From NCBI RefSeq assembly GCF_000428945.1, contig NZ_AUAX01000023.1, positions 83,954-147,953 on the forward strand: a DNA stretch of 64,000 nucleotides, written 5' to 3'. The stretch is from Hamadaea tsunoensis DSM 44101 (GTDB lineage: Bacteria; Actinomycetota; Actinomycetes; Mycobacteriales; Micromonosporaceae). The first letter of the stretch is position 1, and every line of letters starts with the position of its first letter. A program made the translations under genes and the position numbers. This document shows positions 16,208 to 24,027 of this stretch, piece by piece. A model generated the notes under the pieces. That model saw only the letters and a list, made by a program, of their open reading frames with translations, did no database searches and was not told the origin of the DNA.

Positions 16208-17505
16208 TGGCCGTCCTCGCCTTCTGCGGCCCCGCCTCCGCCGGCGGCCAGGAGCTGCTCGACTCGTGGATCGTCCCGCTGTGCGCCCGCTACGGCCTCG
16301 ACCTGGCCGTCGCGCCGCCGAACGCCGACCGCCTGTGGGGCGTCCAGCACCGCCGGGACGCCGTCGTCGTCTGGGACCTGTCCGACGAGGGCGCCGAGAA
16401 CGTCTACCGCACGCTGACGATGCACGCCAAGACCGAGCCCAACCATGTCCTGCTCAGCCGCACGCCGCTGCCGCGCAACGTCCTCGGCTTCGCCCAGTGC
16501 GCGCCCGTGCACGGCCACACCGCCGGCAACGACCTCCTCGGCGGCTGGCTCGACCGGCTGCTGCACAGCCGCAGCACCGGCGGCCCCGTCCCGCCGCGCC
16601 CGGCGCCCGAGATCGCCGCCCACTACTGGCACGCACCCCAGCTCGACGACCTCTTCCTCAGCTTCCGCGGCTCCCACCAGGGCGAGGTCGAGGCCTGGCG
16701 GACCGCTTTCATGCGTACCACCGGGCGGTCGGTGCGCATGGTCCCGCCCAACGAGTACGCGTACCGGACCGAGATCGTCACCCAGCAGCAGCTCTGGGAG
16801 GGCGCGGCCCGCCTCAAGTACGAGATCGAGGCGATCGGACGGGCCGTGGTCTACCCGACCGACGACTACTTCGCCTCCTTCTGGACCGCCACCGAGCTGC
16901 TGATCCTGCTGTTCCTGCACGGGCGGGACCCGCGTACGGGGGCGCGGTTCATGCGCGAGGCGTTCTTCGCCCGGCCGCCGTCCGTCTCCGAGCTCGAATC
17001 CTTCCGCGACGGGCTGCTGCGGCTGGGCGTACCGATGATGGGACCGGGCGACATGGACCGGTTCGTGTATCTGACCAACAACGCCTCGCCGGTGACGACC
17101 GCGCCGGAGACCCGCGTACCCGCCCGGGGCCTCGGCAAGCTCATCGCGCTCGCCGTCCGCAACCGGTACGGCTACTACCAGCCCGAGTTCCAGACCGACG
17201 AGTTCTGGCAGCTGGTACGCGTACCGTGCCCCCGCTGCGCGCCGCAGCGGGACTGGTCGCAGGCCGACTGGCGGGAGCACATGCGGCTGCCCGCCGACCG
17301 CGACCGTACCGACTACTTCGGCTACTTCCCGGCCGACCCCGCCGACCTTGCCCGGGGCTCGCTCACCTGCCCGAACTGCGGCAACCGGCTGCACGTCGCC
17401 AACCACCGGGGTACGCGCTCGGTCTGGCAGCCGGTCCAGAGCACGGAGGCGGACCAGGACCGGCCGGTGCTGTGGCGGCTGCCCGTTTGGGAGGTCCTCC
17501 GGTAG
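16207..17505 (+). CDS. TIR-like domain protein with C-terminal zinc ribbon
   Basis: A 432-residue protein without a clear characterised homologue. Residues 1-120 form a Rossmann-like N-terminal domain (AVLAFCGPASAGGQELLDSW). Residues 145-240 look TIR-like: LDDLFLSFRGSHQG at 146-159 matches the opening strand of TIR domains, and SFWTATELLILL at 224-235 sits where TIR NADases have their S-W-x3-E catalytic segment, making Glu230 the candidate. A four-cysteine zinc ribbon follows (C341-P-R-C344 and C388-P-N-C391). It starts inside the stop codon of the XRE gene. A sensor or effector role controlled by the XRE protein is an inference. Confidence 0.6.
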   Translation: MAVLAFCGPASAGGQELLDSWIVPLCARYGLDLAVAPPNADRLWGVQHRRDAVVVWDLSDEGAENVYRTLTMHAKTEPNHVLLSRTPLPRNVLGFAQCAPVHGHTAGNDLLGGWLDRLLHSRSTGGPVPPRPAPEIAAHYWHAPQLDDLFLSFRGSHQGEVEAWRTAFMRTTGRSVRMVPPNEYAYRTEIVTQQQLWEGAARLKYEIEAIGRAVVYPTDDYFASFWTATELLILLFLHGRDPRTGARFMREAFFARPPSVSELESFRDGLLRLGVPMMGPGDMDRFVYLTNNASPVTTAPETRVPARGLGKLIALAVRNRYGYYQPEFQTDEFWQLVRVPCPRCAPQRDWSQADWREHMRLPADRDRTDYFGYFPADPADLARGSLTCPNCGNRLHVANHRGTRSVWQPVQSTEADQDRPVLWRLPVWEVLR

Positions 17506-17655
17506 GGCACTGCGTCCGGACATCGGCGGTTCGGCTGGCCGCGCCCACCGGGCGGTGATCGAAATGTGTCGGCGTGGCAGCGCCGAACTTCCCGGGCATG
17601 CGGCACAATCGTCCAGATCGGAGATGCCGAATCGGATTCGCGAGGAGGAAACGCC

Positions 17656-18411
17656 GTGCGCGTGAGGGGTTATCCCGCCGGAGTGCCGTGCTGGACTCAG
17701 TTGACCACTCCGGACGCCGCCGCTTCGGCCGTGTTCTACGCCGATCTCCTCGGCTGGAAACGCGACGACGCCGACGTCTTCCGGCACGACGACCGCGCGG
17801 CGGCCGGCTTGCAGCCGGTGCCCGGCGGCCCGGCCGCCTGGCTGAGCTACATCGCCGCCGACGACATCGACGCGGCCGTGTCCGCGGCCGCCGCGGCCGG
17901 CGGGACGCAGCTCTCCCCCATCGTCGAAGATCCGCACGGCGGCCGGGCGGCGGTCCTGCGCGACCCCGCGGGCGCGGTGTTCGGCATCTGGCAGCGCACG
18001 ACCCTCGCCGGTGCGCAGGTGGCCGGCGAGCCGGGCTCGGTCTGCTGGACCGACCTCGCCACCGGCGACCGGGCCGGCGCGGAGGCGTTCTACGGCAACG
18101 TCTTCGAGTGGGCGTCCCGGCTGACCGACTACAGCCCCGGCGACAACTACTACGAGTTCAGCACCCACGCCCGCGCGGTCGCGGGGATGCGCGTCCTGAC
18201 TCCCGAGATCGCGTCCCGGGTGCCGACCCACTGGCTCATCACTTTCGAGGTCCAGGACGTCCCCGCCCACGCGGAACGGGCAGTCGCCCGCGGTGCCAAC
18301 GTCCTCGTGGGACCGGTCGACGCGGGCGTCGGCGTCTACTCCCAGATCATCGACCCGCAGGGCGCCGCGTTCGGCCTCATCGAACTCGCCGAGTCCTTCA
18401 AGGTCGGCTGA
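17656..18411 (+). CDS. Two-domain VOC (glyoxalase-like) protein, Rv0577-like
   Basis: A 251-residue protein with two tandem vicinal-oxygen-chelate modules: residues about 8-118 (GVPCWTQLTTPDAAASAVFYADLLGWK to DPAGAVFGIWQ) and about 128-250 (GSVCWTDLATGDRAGAEAFYGNVFEW to DPQGAAFGLIEL). This is the layout of the mycobacterial 27-kDa antigen Rv0577, implicated in methylglyoxal handling. The GTG start has an excellent GAGGAGGAAA site; codons upstream lack homology. It stands alone and ends just before a 75-bp palindrome. Confidence 0.85.
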   Translation: MRVRGYPAGVPCWTQLTTPDAAASAVFYADLLGWKRDDADVFRHDDRAAAGLQPVPGGPAAWLSYIAADDIDAAVSAAAAAGGTQLSPIVEDPHGGRAAVLRDPAGAVFGIWQRTTLAGAQVAGEPGSVCWTDLATGDRAGAEAFYGNVFEWASRLTDYSPGDNYYEFSTHARAVAGMRVLTPEIASRVPTHWLITFEVQDVPAHAERAVARGANVLVGPVDAGVGVYSQIIDPQGAAFGLIELAESFKVG

Positions 18412-18444
18412 GAAAGCCGCCGCCGCGAAGATCACCGCTGCGGA

Positions 18445-18519
18445 GATCCCGTTTGGATCAGGGAAATCACCCGAATCTTGGGTCAAGATTACGTGCGCAT
18501 CCCTGATCCAAACGGGATC
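18445..18519. repeat. 75-bp palindrome, copy in a convergent junction
   Basis: GATCCCGTTTGGATCAGGG through ATCCCTGATCCAAACGGGATC, between the stops of the VOC gene (18411) and the alginate lyase gene (18524). The right inner arm reads CAAGATTACGTG rather than the mirror of the left arm, the same deviation as at 36285 and 56741. Probable bidirectional terminator. Confidence 0.85.
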
Positions 18520-18523
18520 TTTC

Positions 18524-19705
18524 TCAGCTGTGCGACACGGTCAGGGCGTAGAACTTCACCTTGGCGCCGTTGGTCGTGCTGTCCGATGAGGACTGGTTGT
18601 ACGAGCCGGCCTTGAAGTACTCGTGGTACGCGTTGAACGACGACGGGATCGCGTACGTCGTGGTGCTGCCGTTGACGGTCAGGCGGATCGTGTTGCCCGA
18701 CACGTTGATGACGTAGCTCCACTTGGTGCCCAGCGGCACGTTGCCGACCGGGTGCAGGGTCTGCCCGCCGTCCGGCGAGTTCTCGGTGCCGAGCGTGATG
18801 CTGCCGTCCGGCTTGTAGTAGAGCTCCAGCAGCGGCTTGGTCGACGAGCCGCCCGAGCCGAGGTGCACCTGGCCGACGCAGACGTTCTTGGTCACGTTCG
18901 GGATGCGCAGCGTCGCGCTCAGCGTGTGGTTGCCCGACAGCGCCCAGTCGGCCGCGCTGCCGTCCCGGTTCATCTCGCGCAGCTCGGAGCGCGCGTAGTT
19001 GGAGTTGGGCGTGGTGACGCCCTTCTCCGGCGCCCAGAACGTCATCGAGCCGTCCGTCTTGTCGGTGAAGAAGTACGCCGAGTTCGTGTAGCCGTTCGCC
19101 CCGGCGAGCTGGCTCGGCGGGATGGTGGTCGGCGCGCCCGGCGAACCGACCGGCAGTTGGAGCGACCAGATGCCGAGGTCGAAGTTGCCGCCGGGGGCCA
19201 CGTTCGGGTCGAGCCCGGTGCCGCCCCCGCCGCCGCCCGTCGGCAGGGTCCACTGCTGGTTCGTGCCGCCCGTGCAGGTCCAGATCTGCAGCTGCGTACC
19301 GTTGGCGGTGTTGTGGTCGGTGACGTCGAGGCACTTGCCGGAGCCGGCGTTGACCAGCGCGCCGCCGCTGTAGGTCCACTGCTGCGCGGCGGAGCCGTTG
19401 CAGTCGTAGAGCTGGATCTTGGCGCCGTTGGCCGTCGAGGCGCCGGTGACGTCCATGCACTTGCCGAGCGACCGCAGCGTGTTGTCGGCGTTGCCGGTCG
19501 TCCACGACTGCGCGGTCGTGCCGTTGCAGTCGTAGACCTGGATGTGCGTGCCGTTCGCCGTGGAAGCGGCGGCCACGTCGACGCATTTGCCGGCCGGGCC
19601 GACGATCGGACCGGTCGCGGCGGCCAGCGCGGGCGCGCCGGTGAACAGGCCGAGGGCGGCGGCGACCCCGGCGGTGGTGAGGGTGACGAGCAGACGACGG
19701 ATCAT
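18524..19705 (-). CDS. Secreted alginate lyase: CBM13 plus PL7
   Basis: A 393-residue secreted enzyme. The signal peptide ends near ALAAATG (residue 30). Residues 33-155 are a ricin-type CBM13 with three repeats, each ending in a Q-x-W-like motif (AQSW, AQQW, NQQW). A Gly-rich linker leads to a polysaccharide lyase family 7 domain (about 170-393) carrying the diagnostic motifs YARSELRE, GQVHLG and YFKAGSYNQ, the latter holding the catalytic Tyr. PL7 cleaves alginate or related glucuronans by beta-elimination. It starts inside the stop codon of the GH79-like gene (ATGA), so both are one operon. Confidence 0.92.
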   Translation of the reverse strand: MIRRLLVTLTTAGVAAALGLFTGAPALAAATGPIVGPAGKCVDVAAASTANGTHIQVYDCNGTTAQSWTTGNADNTLRSLGKCMDVTGASTANGAKIQLYDCNGSAAQQWTYSGGALVNAGSGKCLDVTDHNTANGTQLQIWTCTGGTNQQWTLPTGGGGGGTGLDPNVAPGGNFDLGIWSLQLPVGSPGAPTTIPPSQLAGANGYTNSAYFFTDKTDGSMTFWAPEKGVTTPNSNYARSELREMNRDGSAADWALSGNHTLSATLRIPNVTKNVCVGQVHLGSGGSSTKPLLELYYKPDGSITLGTENSPDGGQTLHPVGNVPLGTKWSYVINVSGNTIRLTVNGSTTTYAIPSSFNAYHEYFKAGSYNQSSSDSTTNGAKVKFYALTVSHS

Positions 19706-21192
19706 CGGGATGCTCCATCCGGGAGGGTGATCAGGACCGCACTGCCGGCGGCCAGGTCGAGCGTGAGTACACCGCCGCGGACGCGTACGCGGTCGGCGGG
19801 GCCGGGCACGAGCCGCCCGGCGGGATCCACGGTGGAACCCTGAACGGCGGTCGCCTCGTCGCCGAGGGCCGCCCCGGTCAGGTGCAGTACGCCACCGTCA
19901 CGGTCGCGCCCGCCGACGTTCAGCGAGACCGCCACCGGGGCGGTGCCGACCTCGTCCTTCTGCACGAGGGCGATCCGCAGCCGCCCGTCGTCGCCCCGGA
20001 CGGCGTACGCGGTGACGTTGCGGGCGGAGTCGACCGTCACCGGCAGGAACCGGCCGGCCCCCATCCGGCGGGCGAGCCAGATCCCGTAGTAGACCGGCAT
20101 CGCCTTGTACTGTCCCGCCAGCTCGTACGCCTTGTTCGCGGCGCAGAACGGGGTGTACCGCTGGAACTTGCCGTTCCAGATCGGGTCGTTGCAGACGCCG
20201 AGGCCGCCGTGGATGTTCACCCCGGCCACGCCGGCCTGGGCGAGGGAGAGGCTGTAGTCGAGCACCCACAGCGCCGAGGCGTACCTGTTGCTGACCCCGT
20301 CGACTCCCCCGCTGTACGCCGAGTTCGCCTCGTCCACCCGCAACGGGATGCCGGCGGCGTTCGCGGCGGCCAGGTTCTTCGCCACGGCGTTGAGCTGGCT
20401 CGTCACCTGCGCGGGCGAGAGCAGGCCGGCGATGGTGGCGTCGCCGCCGGCCGCGTACTGGTGGACGGTCAGCATCGCCAGCCGGTCCGGCTCGTCCGAG
20501 GGCAGCCGGGCCGCCCAGTCCGACGAGGTCCCAGCGGTGTCCGGCCCGGCGATCCGCCCGTGCCCGACGGCGTCGGCGCAGGCCCGCCAGTCCGCGAGGT
20601 AGTCCGCGTAGGCGTACCCGGCCGGGCGCATCGCCTTGCCGACCCACTGATCCGGCTCGTTGCCGCACTCGACGGCGACCAGCCGCCGCCCCAGCACCCG
20701 GGCCAGTACGCGGGCCTCGTCCGCGCCGAGCGCCGGATCCCAGCGGCCGACGTTGATCCCGACCTCGGCCGTCCAGCCGGTCGCGTCGAGCAGGCCGCGC
20801 AGCCGCTCGACGTCGGCCGGGGTCACGATGTCCTGCACCCAGTCCGGCTTCACGGCGGGCGGCGACTGCCCGGCCGGCACCCACAGCGTGTCCCGGTCGA
20901 GCGTGTTCCCGCCGATGCGCACATTGCCCGGCCCCAGCGTACGCAGCAGCGCCGTCACGTTGCCGCGCCCGGGATCGAGATTGCCGATGCCGAGCTCCCG
21001 CATCTCGAACGAGAGCCCGAGGAAGTCCGCCGGCAGCCGGCCGGCGGGATGGGCGGTGTCGACGACGACCGCGGCACTGTCATCCACATCGGACACACTG
21101 GGCGGGCCACCCGGTGGTGCCGACGGTGCCGGGGCGGCCGGCACGAGGACGAACAGCGCCACGGCGAGCGCCGCCGCTGTCTTGGTGTACAC
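19702..21192 (-). CDS. Secreted GH79-like glycoside hydrolase
   Basis: A 496-residue protein with an N-terminal signal peptide (MYTKTAAALAVALFVLVPAAP). The catalytic barrel begins FLGLSFEMRELG, a GH79 (beta-glucuronidase/heparanase) start; the acid/base Glu is in VAVECGNEPDQW and the nucleophile Glu in LRVDEANSAYSGG. A C-terminal all-beta domain follows. It should release uronic acid or related sugars outside the cell, which fits its coupling to the PL7 lyase downstream. Transcription starts from a clear promoter at 21287-21315 with two dyads between it and the start codon. Confidence 0.85.
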   Translation of the reverse strand: MYTKTAAALAVALFVLVPAAPAPSAPPGGPPSVSDVDDSAAVVVDTAHPAGRLPADFLGLSFEMRELGIGNLDPGRGNVTALLRTLGPGNVRIGGNTLDRDTLWVPAGQSPPAVKPDWVQDIVTPADVERLRGLLDATGWTAEVGINVGRWDPALGADEARVLARVLGRRLVAVECGNEPDQWVGKAMRPAGYAYADYLADWRACADAVGHGRIAGPDTAGTSSDWAARLPSDEPDRLAMLTVHQYAAGGDATIAGLLSPAQVTSQLNAVAKNLAAANAAGIPLRVDEANSAYSGGVDGVSNRYASALWVLDYSLSLAQAGVAGVNIHGGLGVCNDPIWNGKFQRYTPFCAANKAYELAGQYKAMPVYYGIWLARRMGAGRFLPVTVDSARNVTAYAVRGDDGRLRIALVQKDEVGTAPVAVSLNVGGRDRDGGVLHLTGAALGDEATAVQGSTVDPAGRLVPGPADRVRVRGGVLTLDLAAGSAVLITLPDGASR

Positions 21193-21238
21193 GTTGGACT
21201 CCTTCCCCGTCCGCGCCGGCCATGGCGCGGACCTGGGC

Positions 21239-21282
21239 GTCCACGTATGTGGACGTCTGACTTGTTTGTGTCACGTGGACAC
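21239..21282. promoter_or_regulatory. Two operator-like dyads in the GH79-PL7 leader
   Basis: GTCCAC-gtat-GTGGAC (21239-21254) and GTGTC-acgtg-GACAC (21268-21282) lie between the GH79 promoter and its start codon. Both contain GTGGAC. The second covers the predicted transcription start, a usual place for a repressor. The regulator is not encoded next door. Confidence 0.55.
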
Positions 21283-21286
21283 GGAC

Positions 21287-21315
21287 AAGCTAGCCGTCGC
21301 AGTGATGCCCGTCAA
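21287..21315 (-). promoter_or_regulatory. Promoter of the GH79-PL7 operon
   Basis: On the minus strand TTGACG (21315-21310), a 17-base spacer and TAGCTT (21292-21287): a good primary-sigma promoter about 95 bases before the GH79 start codon. Confidence 0.7.
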
Positions 21316-21431
21316 CCTCTTCTGTAAAGAAACCGTCCAGCCCAACAGGGTCAGGCATGTGACGCACGCCACACGCGTTCCGAGCCGCGTTCGAACACCG
21401 TCCTCGATAGAGTCTGAACCTTGCTCGATTA

Positions 21432-21443
21432 GAACATGCGTTC
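21432..21443. promoter_or_regulatory. SOS-box-like dyad upstream of asnB
   Basis: GAAC-ATGC-GTTC matches the GAAC-N4-GTTC core bound by Gram-positive and actinobacterial LexA. It lies 46 bases before the asnB start. The flanking bases (A and C) do not match the extended consensus, so binding may be weak or absent. Confidence 0.4.
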
Positions 21444-21488
21444 CATCAAGGCTCTTCCCCTCCAGAAGCCCAAGGACGGATGCGAGAC

Positions 21489-23321
21489 ATGTGTGGAATC
21501 ACGGGCCTGGTCACCTTCGACCGCCCGACGAACGCCCAACCCCCCGATCGCGCCGAGCGCATCGTCCGGGCGATGACCGAGACCCTGCGGCACCGCGGTC
21601 CGGACGCCGACGGGATCTGGTGCGGTCCATATGCGACGCTGGGCCACACCCGGTTGGAGATCCTCGACGTCGCCGGGGGCGCGCAGCCGATGCTGGCCCG
21701 GCGTACCGGGGGCGGGCTGGTGGTGCTGACCTTCAGCGGCGAGGTCTACAACCACGACGATCTGCGGGCCAGCCTGGCGGCCGCCGGGCAGTCGTTCGAG
21801 ACGCGCAGCGACACCGAGGTCGTGCTGCGGGCGTACTTGGAGTGGGGTGAGGACTTCGTCCACCGCCTGCGCGGCATGTACGCCTTCGCCCTCTGGGACG
21901 CCGACGCCGAACGGCTGCTGCTCGTGCGGGACCGGTTCGGCATCAAGCCGCTCTACTTCGCCCGCGCCGGCGACGACCTGGTGTTCGGCTCCGAGATCAA
22001 GGCTCTGCTGGCCCATCCGGGGCTGCCCGCCCGGCTGACCGCCGACGGCCTGGGCGAGCTGCTGGCCCTGCCGCCGATGACGTCACCGGGGCACGGCGTA
22101 CTGGACGGGGTCGAGGAGGTGCCGCCGGCGACCGTGATCCGGTTCGGGCGTACGGGCCTGGCCCGCCGTCGCTATTGGACGCTGGAGAGCCGCGAGCACC
22201 ACGACGATCCGGCGGCGACCGCGCGGCGCGTGCGGGCGCTGCTCGAACGCGCGGTCCGCGAGCAGGTCGTCGCGGACGTGCCGGTCGGCGCGCTCAACTC
22301 GGGCGGCCTCGACTCGTCGGCCGCCGCCGCGCTCGCCGCGGCCGAGCTGGGCGGGGAGCTCGCCACCTTCGACGTGCTGCACGCGGGCGGCGCCGCCAGC
22401 ACGGCCAGCTCCTTCCACCGGTCCGACGACCATCCGTGGGCGCTGCTGGTCGCCGAGCACGTCAAGAGCCGCCACCGCACCATCGAAGTGTCCACACAGG
22501 ACCTGGTCGCCGCGCAGGCCGCGACGCGTACGGCCATGGACCTGCCGTCGCTCACGCCGATCAACGCCTCGCTCTACCAGCTGTTCCACCGCATCGCCCC
22601 GCACCGCCGGGTCGTGCTGTCCGGCGAGGGCTCCGACGAGATCTTCGCCGGCTACCGCTGGCACGACCTCGCCAGCGGCCTCGCGCCTGCCGGCCGCTTC
22701 CCCTGGGCCACGACCTACCGCCCGCTCACCGGCCTGCTCACCGACGAGACCGTCCACCACGTGCACCCTCAGGTGTACGCGCACCAGCGCTACCTGGCCG
22801 CCCTGTCCGACCTGCCGCTACTGGCCGGCGAGGCGGGACCGGCCCGCCGGCTGCGCGAGGTGAAGTGGCTGACGATGGCGTTCTACCTGCCGTTCCTGTT
22901 GCGGCGGACCGACCGGCTGTCGATGGCGAGCAGCGTGGAGGTCCGGGTCCCGTTCCTCGACCACGATCTCGTGCAGTACGCCTGGAACATCCCCGGCGAC
23001 CGGTTGCGCCGCCGGGCCCGGGAGAAGGGGCCGCTGCGGGAGGCCGTCGAGGACCTGCTCCCGGCGTCGGTCGCGTGGCGGCCGAAGAGCGGCTACCCGG
23101 CCAGCCTGACGGCGGGCTACCAGGCGGCGGTCTGGCAGCAGGCCCGGGACCTGCTCGGCGACACCCGGTCCCCCGTGCTGCGGCTCGTCTCGGCGCCGAA
23201 GCTGAGCGCGATGCTCGACGCGTACGAGGGCGACCTCACGGAGTGGACGCCGTTGCAGCATGTCGCCTACGTGCTGGAGGTGGACGCCTGGCTGCGCGAG
23301 CACCGCGTCGCGCTCACCTGA
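21489..23321 (+). CDS. asnB: Asparagine synthase (glutamine-hydrolysing)
   Basis: A 610-residue class B asparagine synthetase. The N-terminal amidotransferase domain starts MCGITGLVTF with nucleophile Cys2, then RHRGPDADG and SDTEV; the C-terminal synthetase domain has the ATP-pyrophosphatase loop NSGGLDSSAAA, then LSGEGSDEIFAGY. The enzyme makes asparagine from aspartate, glutamine and ATP, though relatives modify peptides or antibiotics. An ATG at 21480 is in frame, but Cys must be residue 2, so 21489 is the start. It stands alone, convergent with the response regulator at a seven-base gap. Confidence 0.9.
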   Translation: MCGITGLVTFDRPTNAQPPDRAERIVRAMTETLRHRGPDADGIWCGPYATLGHTRLEILDVAGGAQPMLARRTGGGLVVLTFSGEVYNHDDLRASLAAAGQSFETRSDTEVVLRAYLEWGEDFVHRLRGMYAFALWDADAERLLLVRDRFGIKPLYFARAGDDLVFGSEIKALLAHPGLPARLTADGLGELLALPPMTSPGHGVLDGVEEVPPATVIRFGRTGLARRRYWTLESREHHDDPAATARRVRALLERAVREQVVADVPVGALNSGGLDSSAAAALAAAELGGELATFDVLHAGGAASTASSFHRSDDHPWALLVAEHVKSRHRTIEVSTQDLVAAQAATRTAMDLPSLTPINASLYQLFHRIAPHRRVVLSGEGSDEIFAGYRWHDLASGLAPAGRFPWATTYRPLTGLLTDETVHHVHPQVYAHQRYLAALSDLPLLAGEAGPARRLREVKWLTMAFYLPFLLRRTDRLSMASSVEVRVPFLDHDLVQYAWNIPGDRLRRRAREKGPLREAVEDLLPASVAWRPKSGYPASLTAGYQAAVWQQARDLLGDTRSPVLRLVSAPKLSAMLDAYEGDLTEWTPLQHVAYVLEVDAWLREHRVALT

Positions 23322-23328
23322 CCCGGGC

Positions 23329-24027
23329 TCAGGCGGGCGTCACGAGCCCCGTCTCGTACGCGAAGATCACCGCCTGCACCCGGTCGCGCAGCCCGAGCTT
23401 GGCCAGGATGCGGGCGACATGGGTCTTCACGGTCGCCTCGCCGAGGTGCAGCTCCGCCGCCAGTTCCGCATTGGACAGTCCTCGGGCGAGCAGCACCAGC
23501 ACCTCCCGTTCCCGGGCCGTCAGCGCGGCCAGATCCGCCTCGCGTACGCGCGACGGCCCGGCGAACCGGTCGATCAGGCGGCGGGTGATCCCCGGCGCGA
23601 GCAGGGCGTCCCCGTCGCGGACCAGCCGGACGGCGTGCACGAGGTGGCCCGGGGTGACGTCCTTGAGCAGGAAGCCGCCGGCCCCGGCGCGCAGGGCGGC
23701 GTACACGTATTCGTCGAGGTCGAACGTGGTCAGGATGATCACGCGCGTCGGCTGCCCGGCCGTGGTGGTCGGCTCGGTGGCCAGCAGCCGCCGGGTCGCC
23801 TCCAGCCCGTCCATGCCGGGCATCCGGATGTCCATCAGCACCACGTCGGGGCGCAGCCGCCGGGTGGCCGCGAGCGCCCCCTCGCCGTCGGCCGCCTCGC
23901 CGACCACCTCCATGCCGGCCGCAGTGAGGATCATCGTGAAGCCGCTGCGTACGAGCGCCTGGTCGTCGGCGACCACGACCCGGATCGCGGTCCGGGTCTC
24001 GCTTTCGGTTTCGGTTTCGGGGGTCAT
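23329..24027 (-). CDS. NarL/LuxR-type response regulator
   Basis: A 232-residue regulator. The receiver domain follows a charged ETETESET lead and has Asp21-Asp22, phospho-acceptor Asp66 (LMDIRMPGMDG) and the Lys of GFLLKDVTPG; the C-terminal LuxR helix-turn-helix is LTAREREVLVLLARGLSNAELAAELHLGEATVKTHVARILAKLGLRDR. It overlaps the kinase gene (ATGA). Divergent from the pair is a MacB-like exporter, an arrangement common for two-component systems that induce an ABC exporter. Confidence 0.92.
   Translation of the reverse strand: MTPETETESETRTAIRVVVADDQALVRSGFTMILTAAGMEVVGEAADGEGALAATRRLRPDVVLMDIRMPGMDGLEATRRLLATEPTTTAGQPTRVIILTTFDLDEYVYAALRAGAGGFLLKDVTPGHLVHAVRLVRDGDALLAPGITRRLIDRFAGPSRVREADLAALTAREREVLVLLARGLSNAELAAELHLGEATVKTHVARILAKLGLRDRVQAVIFAYETGLVTPA

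Noticed and set aside
21375..21390. GTTCGAAC as a second SOS box upstream of asnB
   Set aside because: The half-sites are in reverse order (GTTC-GAAC), which is not a LexA site.
23317..23333. CCTGA-cccgggc-TCAGG hairpin spanning two convergent stops
   Set aside because: Only a 5-bp stem made largely of the two stop codon contexts; too weak to call a terminator.
24001..24022. TTTCGG tandem repeats
   Set aside because: They encode the ETETESET lead of the response regulator.
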